From Nitrospirota bacterium (GTDB lineage: Bacteria; Nitrospirota; Thermodesulfovibrionia; Thermodesulfovibrionales; UBA6898), in contig JAJXTV010000019.1 of the NCBI GenBank assembly GCA_021783515.1, forward strand, positions 1 to 64,000: a stretch of 64,000 nucleotides of DNA, in the 5' to 3' direction. Every line of letters begins with the position of its first letter. Position 1 is the stretch's first letter. Of this stretch, positions 27,066 to 36,177 are shown in pieces. The translations under genes were made by a program, and so were the position numbers. The notes below the pieces were generated by a model. That model searched no databases and had not been told where the DNA came from. It saw only the letters and a program-made list of their open reading frames with translations.

Positions 27066-28196
27066 ATGAAAGTCAACATCGCAGACGTGCCTACCCTTGC
27101 AAGGCTGCTGAACCGGAAGAAGCGATACGGAAGCGCCGGGTATGCGGTGGACCTCAGCGTCATCCTGAGCGAGATACTTACATGGGCCAACAGACTTGTG
27201 CCGTCTGAATCCGGCTCTATCCTTCTCGATGATCCACTCCTGAAGTGGAACCCGGAAGGAAGGGGACAGCTTTTTTTCGCCGCCTGTTTCGGCCGGGGCT
27301 CTCGCACGCTTGTCGGGACTTCACTCGGGGAGGACTGCGGGATCGCGGGCGTTACCTACCGCAAGGGAAGACCCTACATCAGCAAGGACGTGCAGAAAGA
27401 CTCCAGCTTCTACCCGGCCATCGACAGGAGGACCGGCTTCCGGACGAGGTCGGTCATCTGCGCGCCGATCGTGATCGGAGGGGCGAAAATAGGGGTGATC
27501 GAGTTGATCAACCGAAAAGGGAAGGCGAACTACGACGAACACGATCTTGCGCTTCTGGAGATCTTCGCCGGCTATACCGCCACGCTGATCCATAACGCGC
27601 TGATCGGCAGGATGTTCGAGGAGCTCTCGAAAAAAGACAGCCTGACGGACCTGCACAACGACCGTTTCTTCTTCCACACCCTCGAACAGGAGGCGATGAA
27701 GATAATCAAACAGGGCGGGGACATGTCGCTTATATTTTTCGATCTGGACAGGTTCAAGGAGGTGAACGATACTCACGGACACCTCGCCGGAAGCCGTGTG
27801 CTGAAGGAAGTGGCGGACATCCTGAGAAAGATATTTATCGGGGTCAGGGCGGTGCTCGCCCGCTACGGGGGAGACGAATACGTCGTGGTGCTCCCGGGTG
27901 CGGATATCCGCGAGGCGGGGAAATATGCCGAGAGGATACGCCACGACATCGCGGGGAATGTTTTTCTCAGGAGCGGCGACGGCGTCCGCAGGCCCCGCCT
28001 AAATATACGAGGGGTGATCACCTGCAGTGTCGGAGTCGCTTCGATGGCGGAAAGCATCAGGACGCCCGGCAGCGCCAGAGCGGCGGCCGAGTCTTTAATA
28101 AAGGCGGCGGACAGCGCGATGTACGCCGCGAAGGAGCAGGGCAAAAACAGGGTCTTTCTGTCGCAACGCGGCCCGGGCGCGAAAAGAAGGAGATGA
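27066..28196 (+). CDS. GAF-GGDEF diguanylate cyclase
   Basis: A 376-residue cytoplasmic protein with a GAF sensor domain (about residues 15-185, with ESGSILLDD and RTRSVICAPI) and a C-terminal GGDEF domain that would make cyclic di-GMP. The active-site signature reads RYGGDEY (GGDEF variant). No RxxD inhibitory site is seen five residues upstream of it, so product inhibition may be absent. The ATG at 27066 is preferred over TTG 27027, which adds 13 residues. The downstream M1/ChaN gene starts four bases after its stop. Confidence 0.88.
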   Translation: MKVNIADVPTLARLLNRKKRYGSAGYAVDLSVILSEILTWANRLVPSESGSILLDDPLLKWNPEGRGQLFFAACFGRGSRTLVGTSLGEDCGIAGVTYRKGRPYISKDVQKDSSFYPAIDRRTGFRTRSVICAPIVIGGAKIGVIELINRKGKANYDEHDLALLEIFAGYTATLIHNALIGRMFEELSKKDSLTDLHNDRFFFHTLEQEAMKIIKQGGDMSLIFFDLDRFKEVNDTHGHLAGSRVLKEVADILRKIFIGVRAVLARYGGDEYVVVLPGADIREAGKYAERIRHDIAGNVFLRSGDGVRRPRLNIRGVITCSVGVASMAESIRTPGSARAAAESLIKAADSAMYAAKEQGKNRVFLSQRGPGAKRRR

Positions 28197-28200
28197 TTAC

Positions 28201-31197
28201 ATGCGCGGTTTTGTGAGGAGTCTGCTCGTTGCTTTTTTTTTGTTTCTTCCGGCATTGTCGTACGGGATGGAAAACCTTCCGATTAATCGTATCGCGGTCC
28301 GCTTCGACCTCGGCCGGCACCTTCTGAAAGGGACTGCCGAGATCGCCATTCCCGCCGGCCGAGAGGTTACGGTCGATTTTTCCGGCCTCAGGGTCCTTTC
28401 TGTAACCGTCGACGGCATTCCAGTCCAGACGGGGCCCGAGATGTCGGCTGCCACATTCGGCCAGGGCAAGTCGGGGGAGACGCTGGTAATCGAGTATGAG
28501 ATGTCGGCGGCCGCCGTCCGAGAGGCAGGCGGCGGGAAGAACCCGGGTGTTGTTCAGGGCAATCTGATCGATGCATCAGGTATCGCGCTGATGGGCGGCT
28601 GGTACCCTGCCGTGAGCGGCCTTTCGCTCTATCGCCTCACCGCGGTTCTTCCCTCGGGGTTCGAGGGGATATCCGAGGCTGACGAGGTGACGGTGAGGGA
28701 GAAGGCCGGAGGGGACAGGGAGTTTGCGTTTTCGTTCCCCCATCCCGTCGCCGGCATCACCCTTGTCGGAGGTAACTACACGGTAGAAAGGAAGGACTTC
28801 GGAGGCACCGCTGTCTACGCCTATTTTCTCCCCGGCGACGCCGGGCTCGCAAAGAAATACATCGAATATACCGGCAAATATCTCGCAATGTACAAAGACC
28901 TGATCGGCCCCTACCGGTACAAGCGTTTTTCAGTCGTCGAGAACGTGCTGCCCACGGGATATTCCTTCCCCACCTATACCCTTCTCGGCCGAGAAGTGGT
29001 GAGTCTGCCTTTTATCCTCGACACCTCGCTCGGGCATGAGATACTTCATCAGTGGTTTGGCAACATGGTCTACGTAGACTATAGGGGCGGCAACTGGTCG
29101 GAGGGCCTGACGACCTATCTTGCCGATCAGCGGTTCGAGGAACTGAAAGGCGAAGGATGGGACTACCGGAAGCAGATTCTGGTATCGTTCGGCAGCTACG
29201 TGAATCCGGACAATGATTTTCCGCTCAAGTCCTTTATGAGCCGGATGGACTATGCCTCCCGGTCGATCGGCTACGGCAAATGCGCGATGGTTTTCCATAT
29301 GCTCCGTATGCGAATGGGGGACAAGAAGTTTTTCCAGGGGGTGCGGGCCTTTGTCGAGAAGAACAGTTTCAGGCCGGCTTCCTGGGACGACATCCGGGAC
29401 GCCTTCGGGGCTGCGGCCGGTGAGGACCTTGCGTGGTATTTCACCCAGTGGCGTGAAGAAAAGGGAGGCCCGGAGCTCCAGGCCAAGAACGTGGAGCTGT
29501 CGTACAGAGGTTCGACTGCGGTGGTTTCGTTCGATATCGAACAGACAGGAAAGACATTCAGGTTCCTTCTGCCGGTTGTACTGAAGACGAAGAAGGGAGC
29601 GACGAGGAAAACCTTCGAGATCGAAAAGGAAAAGACGCGCCTCGAGATCGAAGCGGACGGGGAGCCTGCCGAACTGGTGGTCGACGGCAATTACGATCTT
29701 TTCAGGGCCCTGTCTCCGAAGGAATTCCCTCCGGTCATTTCACGCCTGCTCGGCGACTCCAGGAAAATATTTGTGACGACGGACGCAAAGGAGAACCCGG
29801 CTCCGGAGGTTGCCGCGTATCTCAGGGACGAGGGGTTCGCGCAAAAGAAGGAGACGGATGTCTCTTATGACGACCTCAGTGCCTCTTCCGTGCTGATTTT
29901 CGGCGCGGCCAGCCGGCTGGCCGAGAGCCTCTTCGGCAAGGCTGCGGGATCAGATGAAGACTTTTCGCTTGCGGTGCGCGAGAACCCCTATAATGCAAAA
30001 GGAGTGATCGCGGTTGTCGACGGCCCCGACTCCGGGGCGATGGCCGGTTATTTCCGCAGGGCGACGCACTACGGCAAATACGGCAGGATATCGTTTAAGG
30101 GCGGGAGAAACACCGTGAAGGAGACAGACGCGAGCGCAAGGGGAATCGCTCAGAAGGTCGCCAAAGACATTCCGGGCGTCGAAATACCGAAGCTGACCGA
30201 CATGGCCGCAGCAGTCGACAAGGCGGCGGGGAAGAAGATCGTCTATGTCGGGGAGCAGCACGACAAATTCGCGCATCACCGGGTCGAGTACGAGGTAATC
30301 CGGCGGCTGCATGAAAAAGGGCGCAAGATCGCCATCGGCATGGAGATGTTTCAGAAGCCGTTTCAGAAGGCGCTCGACGACTACATCTCGGGAGCGATCG
30401 ATGAGCGCGAGTTCCTGAAGAAATCCGAATATTTCAAAAGGTGGGGGTTCGACTATACGCTTTATCGCGAGATCCTCCTTTATGCGAGACAGTATCGTAT
30501 CCCGGTCATCGCACTGAATATCAGGAAAGAGATCGTTTCGAAGGTTTTCAAGGAAGGGCTTTACGCCCTTACGCCGGAGGAGAAGAAAGAGGTCCCTGAG
30601 GACATGGACCTCTCGGATATGCAGTACAAGGCGAGACTAAAGCGGTTCTTCGAGGAGCACAGCGGCGCCGAAAGCAGAAACTTCGACTTCTTCTACCAGG
30701 CCCAGGTGCTCTGGGACGAATCGATGGCGCACCATCTGGCCGAGTTCATGAAGAAGAATCCGGACTCTCAGGTCGTGGTCGTCGCCGGGGCGGGGCATCT
30801 CATGTTCGGCTCGGGCATCCCGAAGAGGGCGCACCGGTTGACCGGCGAGGAATATTCGGTCATCCTCAACGATGCGGACGTCGAGAGGAACATCTCGGAC
30901 TTTGTGCTCTTCCCTTCGCCGATCAGGCCGCCGGAGTCGCCGAAGCTCGGGGTAATCCTGAAGGAAGAAAAGAACGTTGTTTCGATCGGCGGTGTCATGC
31001 CGGACGGGGCGGGAGGGAAGGCCGGGCTGGAAAAGGGCGATGCGATTCTTGAGTTGGACGGGGCAAGGATCGAGGCGATCGATGACGTGAAGATATTTCT
31101 GCTCTACAAAAAGCCGGGGGACACCGTTAAGGTCAGGGTGCGAAGAAAACGCTTTCTGTTGGGTCCGGTCGAAAAGGATATTCACGTCGTTCTCTGA
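28201..31197 (+). CDS. Exported M1-type metallopeptidase fused to ChaN-like and PDZ domains
   Basis: A 998-residue secreted protein. Parts in order: signal peptide (residues 1-22, LLVAFFLFLPALSYG), M1 peptidase module, ChaN/DUF399 module, PDZ domain. The zinc site is HEILH (H279, H283) with Glu301 in NWSEGLTTYLADQ. The usual GAMEN exopeptidase loop is replaced by a PTGYSFPTYTLLG stretch, as in some bacterial M1 relatives. The ChaN part runs from about residue 676 (VYVGEQHD, IAIGMEMFQK, and a haem/metal-type histidine in AGAGHLMFG). The PDZ is residues 910-998 (DGAGGKAGLEKGDAILELDG). It probably acts in the periplasm or outer membrane; substrate unknown. Confidence 0.85.
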   Translation: MRGFVRSLLVAFFLFLPALSYGMENLPINRIAVRFDLGRHLLKGTAEIAIPAGREVTVDFSGLRVLSVTVDGIPVQTGPEMSAATFGQGKSGETLVIEYEMSAAAVREAGGGKNPGVVQGNLIDASGIALMGGWYPAVSGLSLYRLTAVLPSGFEGISEADEVTVREKAGGDREFAFSFPHPVAGITLVGGNYTVERKDFGGTAVYAYFLPGDAGLAKKYIEYTGKYLAMYKDLIGPYRYKRFSVVENVLPTGYSFPTYTLLGREVVSLPFILDTSLGHEILHQWFGNMVYVDYRGGNWSEGLTTYLADQRFEELKGEGWDYRKQILVSFGSYVNPDNDFPLKSFMSRMDYASRSIGYGKCAMVFHMLRMRMGDKKFFQGVRAFVEKNSFRPASWDDIRDAFGAAAGEDLAWYFTQWREEKGGPELQAKNVELSYRGSTAVVSFDIEQTGKTFRFLLPVVLKTKKGATRKTFEIEKEKTRLEIEADGEPAELVVDGNYDLFRALSPKEFPPVISRLLGDSRKIFVTTDAKENPAPEVAAYLRDEGFAQKKETDVSYDDLSASSVLIFGAASRLAESLFGKAAGSDEDFSLAVRENPYNAKGVIAVVDGPDSGAMAGYFRRATHYGKYGRISFKGGRNTVKETDASARGIAQKVAKDIPGVEIPKLTDMAAAVDKAAGKKIVYVGEQHDKFAHHRVEYEVIRRLHEKGRKIAIGMEMFQKPFQKALDDYISGAIDEREFLKKSEYFKRWGFDYTLYREILLYARQYRIPVIALNIRKEIVSKVFKEGLYALTPEEKKEVPEDMDLSDMQYKARLKRFFEEHSGAESRNFDFFYQAQVLWDESMAHHLAEFMKKNPDSQVVVVAGAGHLMFGSGIPKRAHRLTGEEYSVILNDADVERNISDFVLFPSPIRPPESPKLGVILKEEKNVVSIGGVMPDGAGGKAGLEKGDAILELDGARIEAIDDVKIFLLYKKPGDTVKVRVRRKRFLLGPVEKDIHVVL

Positions 31198-31214
31198 ACC
31201 GATGCGGCCCGCTC

Positions 31215-31259
31215 CAGGCAATAAAAAAGGGCTCGACAAGAGCCCTTTTTTATTGCCTG
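31215..31259. terminator. Bidirectional terminator, 20-bp perfect stem
   Basis: Arms at 31215-31234 and 31240-31259 are perfect 20-bp complements around a GACAA loop, with A-run and T-run flanks on both sides. It serves the convergent M1/ChaN gene (+) and the Ala-Pro lipoprotein gene (-). Confidence 0.95.
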
Positions 31260-31274
31260 AATGAGCAGGCCTGA

Positions 31275-31493
31275 TTACTTGCCAGCCGGAGCCGGTGCAG
31301 GAGCCGGAGCTTCTGCAGGCTTCTCGCCGCCCGGTGCAGGGGCCGGAGCCTGTTCGGGAGCCGGAGCCGGAGCCGGAGCCGCCACCGGAGCGGGGGCCTC
31401 AGCCGGTGCCTGATCCTTCTTCTGGCATCCTACCATAAGCGCCAGGGAAAGAGCCATTACCAGTGTAAGCATAATCGCCAATATTTTCTTCAT
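31275..31493 (-). CDS. Small Ala/Pro-rich lipoprotein
   Basis: A 72-residue protein with a lipoprotein signal peptide (MKKILAIMLTLVMALSLALMVGC; cleavage before the Cys). The tail is built almost only from Ala, Pro, Glu and Gly (APAPAPAPEQAPAPAPGG). The start ATG has an excellent AAAGGAGGTG ribosome site (in 31501-31512), which decides it over a longer upstream frame. The tail could be a flexible spacer at the outer membrane or periplasm. Function unknown. Confidence 0.82.
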   Translation of the reverse strand: MKKILAIMLTLVMALSLALMVGCQKKDQAPAEAPAPVAAPAPAPAPEQAPAPAPGGEKPAEAPAPAPAPAGK

Positions 31494-31815
31494 TGCTGTA
31501 CACACCTCCTTTCGTACGTGAGATTCACTTAATATCCTTGATAATAAAGCCTTTTTGTCACAAACATCCTTCGGCCTGCCGATTACTCCGTGACTGGGAA
31601 GTATTCGACCGATAACGGCTATTCGGACACTATTCAGATGCACATATCATGCCACGAAAATTGGGCTATTTATCGTGTGCGTGAGCGAGAGTCATCCCCT
31701 TTTGAGAAAATGCCTTCCCGATAAGGGAAAAATTCGGATGCTGCGCGGGCGACCTTCGCAGTCTTCCTCCCGCGGCTTTTTCTTGTGCCCCGCTTCCGTA
31801 GCAGGGTATAATGCG

Positions 31816-32580
31816 ATGATGATTACCGCTCTGACAATAGCCGGATTCGACCCTTCGGGAGGCGCGGGTCTCCAGCAGGACCTGAAGGTCTTCCGCTCCT
31901 TCGGGGTCTACGGTCTCTCCGTGGTCGCTGCGCTGACCGCGCAGAATTCCGCCGGAGTAGCGGACGTGGCGCCGGTGGCAGGGAAGTTCGTTGCAAGGCA
32001 GCTCGATGTGCTGCTGGCTGACATGAGGCCCCTGTCGGTGAAGACCGGAATGCTCTACAGCGTGGAGAATGTCAACGCGGTTGCGCGGACCATACGCAGG
32101 TACTCGCTTGCCAATGTCGTAGCCGACCCGGTGATCCTTTCTTCGACCGGCCGAAGTCTCTGCATGAAGAACGTGCCGGCCGCAGTGAGAAAGAATCTGC
32201 TGCCGCTCTGCACGGTGGTAACGCCTAATATCCATGAGGCCGAGGTCCTCAGCGGCATAGGGATCAGGACGGAAGAGGACATGGAGAAGGCGGCCGTCCG
32301 GATCAGTGAATTCGGCGCCGAAGCCGTTATCATCACCGGCGGCCATCTTGCGGGGTCGGCGAACGATCTTGTCTACGACGGTCATGCCCACTGGCTGGAG
32401 GGCAGGCGTGCGGCGGGAGAGTATCATGGTACGGGCTGTACTTTTTCGGCGGCCCTCGCCGCGTCGCTCGCCCGGGGCAAGGGGGTGCATGAAGCGGCCG
32501 TCATTGCCAAGGCCTTTATGCGGCGGGCCTTCAGAAAAAGCTTCGAAACGGGCAAGGGGATGAGACTGTTCAATGTGTGA
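31816..32580 (+). CDS. thiD: HMP/HMP-phosphate kinase ThiD
   Basis: A 254-residue ribokinase-fold enzyme that phosphorylates hydroxymethylpyrimidine twice for thiamine synthesis. Family blocks are TIAGFDPSGGAGLQQDLKVF, VTAL-type SVVAALTAQNS, VVADPVILSSTG, and the anion-hole GTGCTFSAALAA with its catalytic Asp region. The frame is open to 31675 but homology begins at MMITALTIAG, so the start is ATG 31816 (or 31819). It lies 5.5 kb from the thi operon and has no riboswitch of its own in view. Confidence 0.94.
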   Translation: MMITALTIAGFDPSGGAGLQQDLKVFRSFGVYGLSVVAALTAQNSAGVADVAPVAGKFVARQLDVLLADMRPLSVKTGMLYSVENVNAVARTIRRYSLANVVADPVILSSTGRSLCMKNVPAAVRKNLLPLCTVVTPNIHEAEVLSGIGIRTEEDMEKAAVRISEFGAEAVIITGGHLAGSANDLVYDGHAHWLEGRRAAGEYHGTGCTFSAALAASLARGKGVHEAAVIAKAFMRRAFRKSFETGKGMRLFNV

Positions 32581-32632
32581 CGGGGGGAAGGGGGGACTGG
32601 ACATCGGGTCCGGGGGTAATCGATAATATACG

Positions 32633-33997
32633 ATGGCGAAGACGAAGACCTTCTATCAGTGTCAGTCGTGCGGACATTCGAGCGCGAAATGGCTCGGCAA
32701 ATGTCCTGACTGCGGGAGTTGGAACAGCTTCGTCGAGGAAAAAACCGCCCCCGCCGGCCGCCGGACATCCGGCATTGAAGCATTGGGCAAGACCGAGCCG
32801 GTTGCCCTGGGCGCGATCGATACGATCGCCGAAAACAGGACGCCGACCGGCATGCAGGAGTTTGACCGGGTGCTCGGAGGCGGCGTCGTCCCCGGCTCCG
32901 TGATCCTGGTCGGAGGGGACCCGGGTATCGGGAAATCGACGCTTCTTCTGCAGACCTTTTCCGGCCTTTCTAAAAAATCGGGAAGGCTGCTCTATGTGTC
33001 GGGAGAAGAGTCCCCCCGACAGATCAAGATGAGGGCGGACAGGCTCGGCGTAAACTGCGACAATATCATCCTGCTTCCCGAGACGTCCCTCGAGGGGATA
33101 CTCGAGGCGGCGGTAAAGCTCGCCCCCGAGGCGATGGTCGTCGACTCGATTCAGACGGTCTACACGCAGGAGATGCTTTCGGCGCCCGGCTCGGTCGGGC
33201 AGGTCCGGGAATGCGCTGCCAAGCTGATGCTCTTTGCGAAGAGGTCAAGCGTGCCGGTCTTTATCGTCGGGCATGTGACGAAGGAAGGGACGATCGCAGG
33301 CCCGCGGGTGCTCGAACATATCGTCGACACGGTGTTGTATTTCGAAGGCGACAGGGGACATTCCTACCGCATTCTCCGCACCATAAAGAACAGGTTCGGC
33401 TCGACGAACGAGATCGGTGTCTTTGAGATGTCAGATTCCGGGCTGAGGGAGGTGGACAATCCGTCGGAGCTCTTCCTCTCAGAGCGGCCGCAGAACGTTT
33501 CGGGATCGATTGTCGTCGCGAGTCTCGAAGGCACGAGGCCGCTGATGGTCGAGGTGCAGGCACTCGTCTCCCAGACGAACTTCGGCATGCCGAGACGGAC
33601 CTCTATCGGCGTCGACTTCAACAGGGTGAACCTCCTGATCGCCGTCCTCGAAAAAAGAGCCGGCCTGCATCTGGGAGGGATGGACATTTTCATCAATGTC
33701 GTCGGAGGCCTGAAGATCCTGGAGCCGGCCGTCGACCTCGGAATTATCGCGACGCTCTCATCGTCGGTGAGGGAGGTGCCGGTCGACCCGAGGACCTGCG
33801 TCTTCGGCGAGGTGGGGCTGTCGGGAGAAGTGCGCGCCGTGGCGCAGGCCGAGGCGAGGCTGCGAGAGGCGTCCAAGATCGGGTTTCGGAAGGCGATTGT
33901 GCCGGCCGGAAACGTCGAGAAGATAAAGAACGGCCAGGGGCTTGAAATCATAGGGGTGAGAGATGTCGAAGCATGTATTGAAGCTCTTTTTTGTTAG
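32633..33997 (+). CDS. radA: DNA repair protein RadA
   Basis: A 454-residue RecA-like helicase that promotes branch migration in recombinational repair. It shows an N-terminal four-cysteine zinc finger (CQSCGHSSAKWLGKCPDCGSW), a Walker A motif GGDPGIGKST, the RadA-specific KNRFG motif, and a C-terminal Lon-like domain (FINVVGGLKILEPAVDLGI). Length is standard. The end overlaps the following lipoprotein gene by 35 bp. Confidence 0.96.
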   Translation: MAKTKTFYQCQSCGHSSAKWLGKCPDCGSWNSFVEEKTAPAGRRTSGIEALGKTEPVALGAIDTIAENRTPTGMQEFDRVLGGGVVPGSVILVGGDPGIGKSTLLLQTFSGLSKKSGRLLYVSGEESPRQIKMRADRLGVNCDNIILLPETSLEGILEAAVKLAPEAMVVDSIQTVYTQEMLSAPGSVGQVRECAAKLMLFAKRSSVPVFIVGHVTKEGTIAGPRVLEHIVDTVLYFEGDRGHSYRILRTIKNRFGSTNEIGVFEMSDSGLREVDNPSELFLSERPQNVSGSIVVASLEGTRPLMVEVQALVSQTNFGMPRRTSIGVDFNRVNLLIAVLEKRAGLHLGGMDIFINVVGGLKILEPAVDLGIIATLSSSVREVPVDPRTCVFGEVGLSGEVRAVAQAEARLREASKIGFRKAIVPAGNVEKIKNGQGLEIIGVRDVEACIEALFC

Positions 33998-34586
33998 CCT
34001 GATCTTCCTGGCGGCCTCCTGCGCACCCAAGAGGATCGCGGTGCCTTCGTTTGAGGGAAGGGCGTTCAACGACCTGCTGTCGGAAAAAAGCGGGATTTCC
34101 TCGATCGACGCGAAGGTTGCGATCCTTTTCGAAAAAAACGGCTCGGAGATCAGGGGAGACGCGGCCCTGGACGTTGCGAAGACCGGGGACATCAGCCTGC
34201 GGGTCTATTCGCTCGGATTTCTCGCGATGGAAATCACGTCGCGGAACGGCCGCGTCAAGAGCGACCCCGTCCTTGACAGGGGCAAGAAAGCGATACTCAC
34301 GCGGGGGCTCAGGGACTGTCTCTTCTGGTGGGACATAAAGGACTATCTTATTTCGGACGAGGGCGGCTATTACATTTTAAAAAATCCCGAACGGGAGATA
34401 TGGATAGACAAAAAGACGTTTCTCCCTGACAGACAGACGATCCGTTTCGAAGACGGCAGGGTGCTGTATGTCTTCTACAGCGAGCCGGCAAATGACGGCG
34501 ACAGCTGGTACCAGTCGAAGATCCGCATCGAGCTGTCGAAATACGCGGTCACCCTCACGATCAAGAAGATGGCGTTCAAGTCATAG
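33963..34586 (+). CDS. Putative outer-membrane lipoprotein (DUF4292/LolB-like)
   Basis: A 207-residue protein with a lipoprotein signal (LKLFFVSLIFLAASC, lipobox AASC) followed by a beta-rich LolA/LolB-type domain (FEKNGSEIRGDAALDV, LGFLAMEITSRNGRV, WIDKKTFLPDRQTIRF). Such proteins carry or receive lipoproteins or act as scaffolds. It overlaps radA by 35 bp, so translation is probably coupled, although the functions look unrelated. Confidence 0.75.
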   Translation: MSKHVLKLFFVSLIFLAASCAPKRIAVPSFEGRAFNDLLSEKSGISSIDAKVAILFEKNGSEIRGDAALDVAKTGDISLRVYSLGFLAMEITSRNGRVKSDPVLDRGKKAILTRGLRDCLFWWDIKDYLISDEGGYYILKNPEREIWIDKKTFLPDRQTIRFEDGRVLYVFYSEPANDGDSWYQSKIRIELSKYAVTLTIKKMAFKS

Positions 34587-34720
34587 GATTTTTCAGGGCC
34601 TCCTCCGGACGCGGGGGGCCCTGACGGGTGTTCTTTCCCTCTGCCGCCGCAAGCAGCGACGAACAGCAGGCCAGTCCGCGGCCGGAGGGGACGGCTCCAA
34701 ATGACAACCGCTCAGGCCGG

Positions 34721-35767
34721 CTATTTCAGGGACGGCAATATGGGGACGGACAGGGCGTTGTCGGGGATCTTCCCTGTGAGAGCGTGCAGGAACGCGACGA
34801 TGCCCTGCACCTGCCCCTGTGAAAGGTCTTTCCCCAGCTGGATCTTGCCCATGATCCGGACTGCGTCCTCCAGTCTGTCCACCGATCCGTCATGGAAATA
34901 CGGCCGGGTCATCGCCACATTCCTGAGCACCGGCACTTTAAAGACATACTTGTCGTTTTCCGCCTTTGTGACCGCGTACCTTCCCTCGTCTATCTTTTCG
35001 CTCTTCGTATACTGCCAGTACGGCGCAAAGAGACCGAACTTCTGGTACATCTGCCCGCCCGCAAAAGGGCTGAAGTGGCATCCCACGCACCCCTGGTCCA
35101 TGAACTCCCCGAGTCCTTTCTTCTGCTGCGCCGTCATCGCGTCCCTGCTGCCCTTCAGGAACGCGTCAAACGGTCCGGGGGTCACCAGCGTCCTCTCAAA
35201 TGCCCCGACCGCCTTCGCAAAATTATCGATGGTCACCGGCTCCTTCTCTCCCGGGAATGCTGCCCTGAACAGGGTTTCATACTGCCAATATGAGCGAAGC
35301 ACCTTCTCGACCGATTCATAAGAAGGCATGCCGAAGGCCGGCGGACCGGTGACCGCCTGTTTTGCCTGGTCCTCCACGCTGGTCCTGTTGCCGATCCAGT
35401 GCTCTGAGATCTGGTTCGCTGCGTTGAAAACGGTAGGGTCGTTCCTCGGGTTCTCCTTGCAGTTGTGGCCTACCGATTTCCTCAGCCCGTCTGCCGCGTA
35501 CAGGGGGATGGGATGGCATTTCGAGCAGCTCACCGTCCCGTCGATCGAGATCCTCGGTTCCCAGAAGAGTATCTTCCCGAGCGCCACCTTTTCCGGGGTG
35601 ATCGGGTTTTCGGCAGATGGCATCGACGCCGGCAGAGGGCCGAGGACCTGCGATGCCCTCGTGATCAGGGCCTCGTCGCCAGAGGCGAATGCGGCCGCCG
35701 GCAGGACGAATACGAGAAGCAGCACCAGAAACCACGGTGTGTGCATTTTTGTCGAAGTGACGCGCAT
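34721..35767 (-). CDS. Dihaem cytochrome c peroxidase (MauG/CcpA family)
   Basis: A 348-residue periplasmic enzyme reducing hydrogen peroxide with electrons from cytochrome c. The N-terminal signal peptide covers about residues 9-28. Two c-type haem sites are visible, CSKCH and CVGCH, in the usual family setting (FWEPRISIDGTVSCSKCH and MDQGCVGCHFSPF). Family segments such as RNDPTVFNA and GSVDRLEDAVRIMG are present. An AGGAGGAATTC ribosome site precedes the ATG. Haem attachment would depend on the ResB/CcsA system at 4.6-7.2 kb. Confidence 0.94.
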   Translation of the reverse strand: MRVTSTKMHTPWFLVLLLVFVLPAAAFASGDEALITRASQVLGPLPASMPSAENPITPEKVALGKILFWEPRISIDGTVSCSKCHPIPLYAADGLRKSVGHNCKENPRNDPTVFNAANQISEHWIGNRTSVEDQAKQAVTGPPAFGMPSYESVEKVLRSYWQYETLFRAAFPGEKEPVTIDNFAKAVGAFERTLVTPGPFDAFLKGSRDAMTAQQKKGLGEFMDQGCVGCHFSPFAGGQMYQKFGLFAPYWQYTKSEKIDEGRYAVTKAENDKYVFKVPVLRNVAMTRPYFHDGSVDRLEDAVRIMGKIQLGKDLSQGQVQGIVAFLHALTGKIPDNALSVPILPSLK

Positions 35768-36177
35768 GAATTCCTCCTATGGGCGCAGGTAGTATTTTTG
35801 GCGTGAAGTCCAAAAAATCAGGACACTATTCACATATTCCGCACTCCTTAATAACTACATGTATCATGAAAAAGGACTATCTGCAACCGGGATGCCTCCA
35901 CGCGCCAATGGAAGGAGAAAGGTCCTCCCTCTGTTTGAGGTATCATATTAAGAGAGCAGGGGGGAGCAATAGCACGTAACCCGGCAGGGACGACAAAGGG
36001 TATTCGGAGGCCCAGTTCAGCCACGGTATATGTCCGGAGTGCGCGAGGAAGCTATACCTGAACTTTGCAGGGACTTCCGGAAAGATGAGTCAAACGGCCC
36101 TGGGGGTCCCTCAGGGAAATAAGAGCGCTGCGTTTACCGGGTATGAGCTGCTCGGGGGGGGCCGTCGTCATGAGCGG
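35768..36177. other. 410-bp non-coding stretch with gene debris
   Basis: Between the peroxidase and ExeA-like genes no intact gene is seen. It holds a short remnant of a sensor-kinase tail (35983-36063) and otherwise unassigned sequence. The in-frame stretch continuing to 36177 is not protein-like. Confidence 0.6.
35983..36063 (+). pseudogene. Remnant of a sensor-kinase C-terminal motif
   Basis: The frame reads GRDDKG-YSEAQFSHGICPECARKLY. This matches the tail found in many environmental PAS/receiver proteins (CKKIRDD.GYWNQ...F.HGICPEC..KLYP). About 12 residues between RDDKG and SEAQ are absent and a TAA stands just upstream, so only a shortened fragment survives. No start codon or ribosome site. 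Confidence 0.6.

Noticed and set aside
34593-34624. Hairpin TCAGGGCC/GGCCCTGA after the radA-linked lipoprotein gene as a terminator
   Set aside because: The 8-bp stem has a 16-nt loop and no T-run, so it is not a convincing intrinsic terminator.
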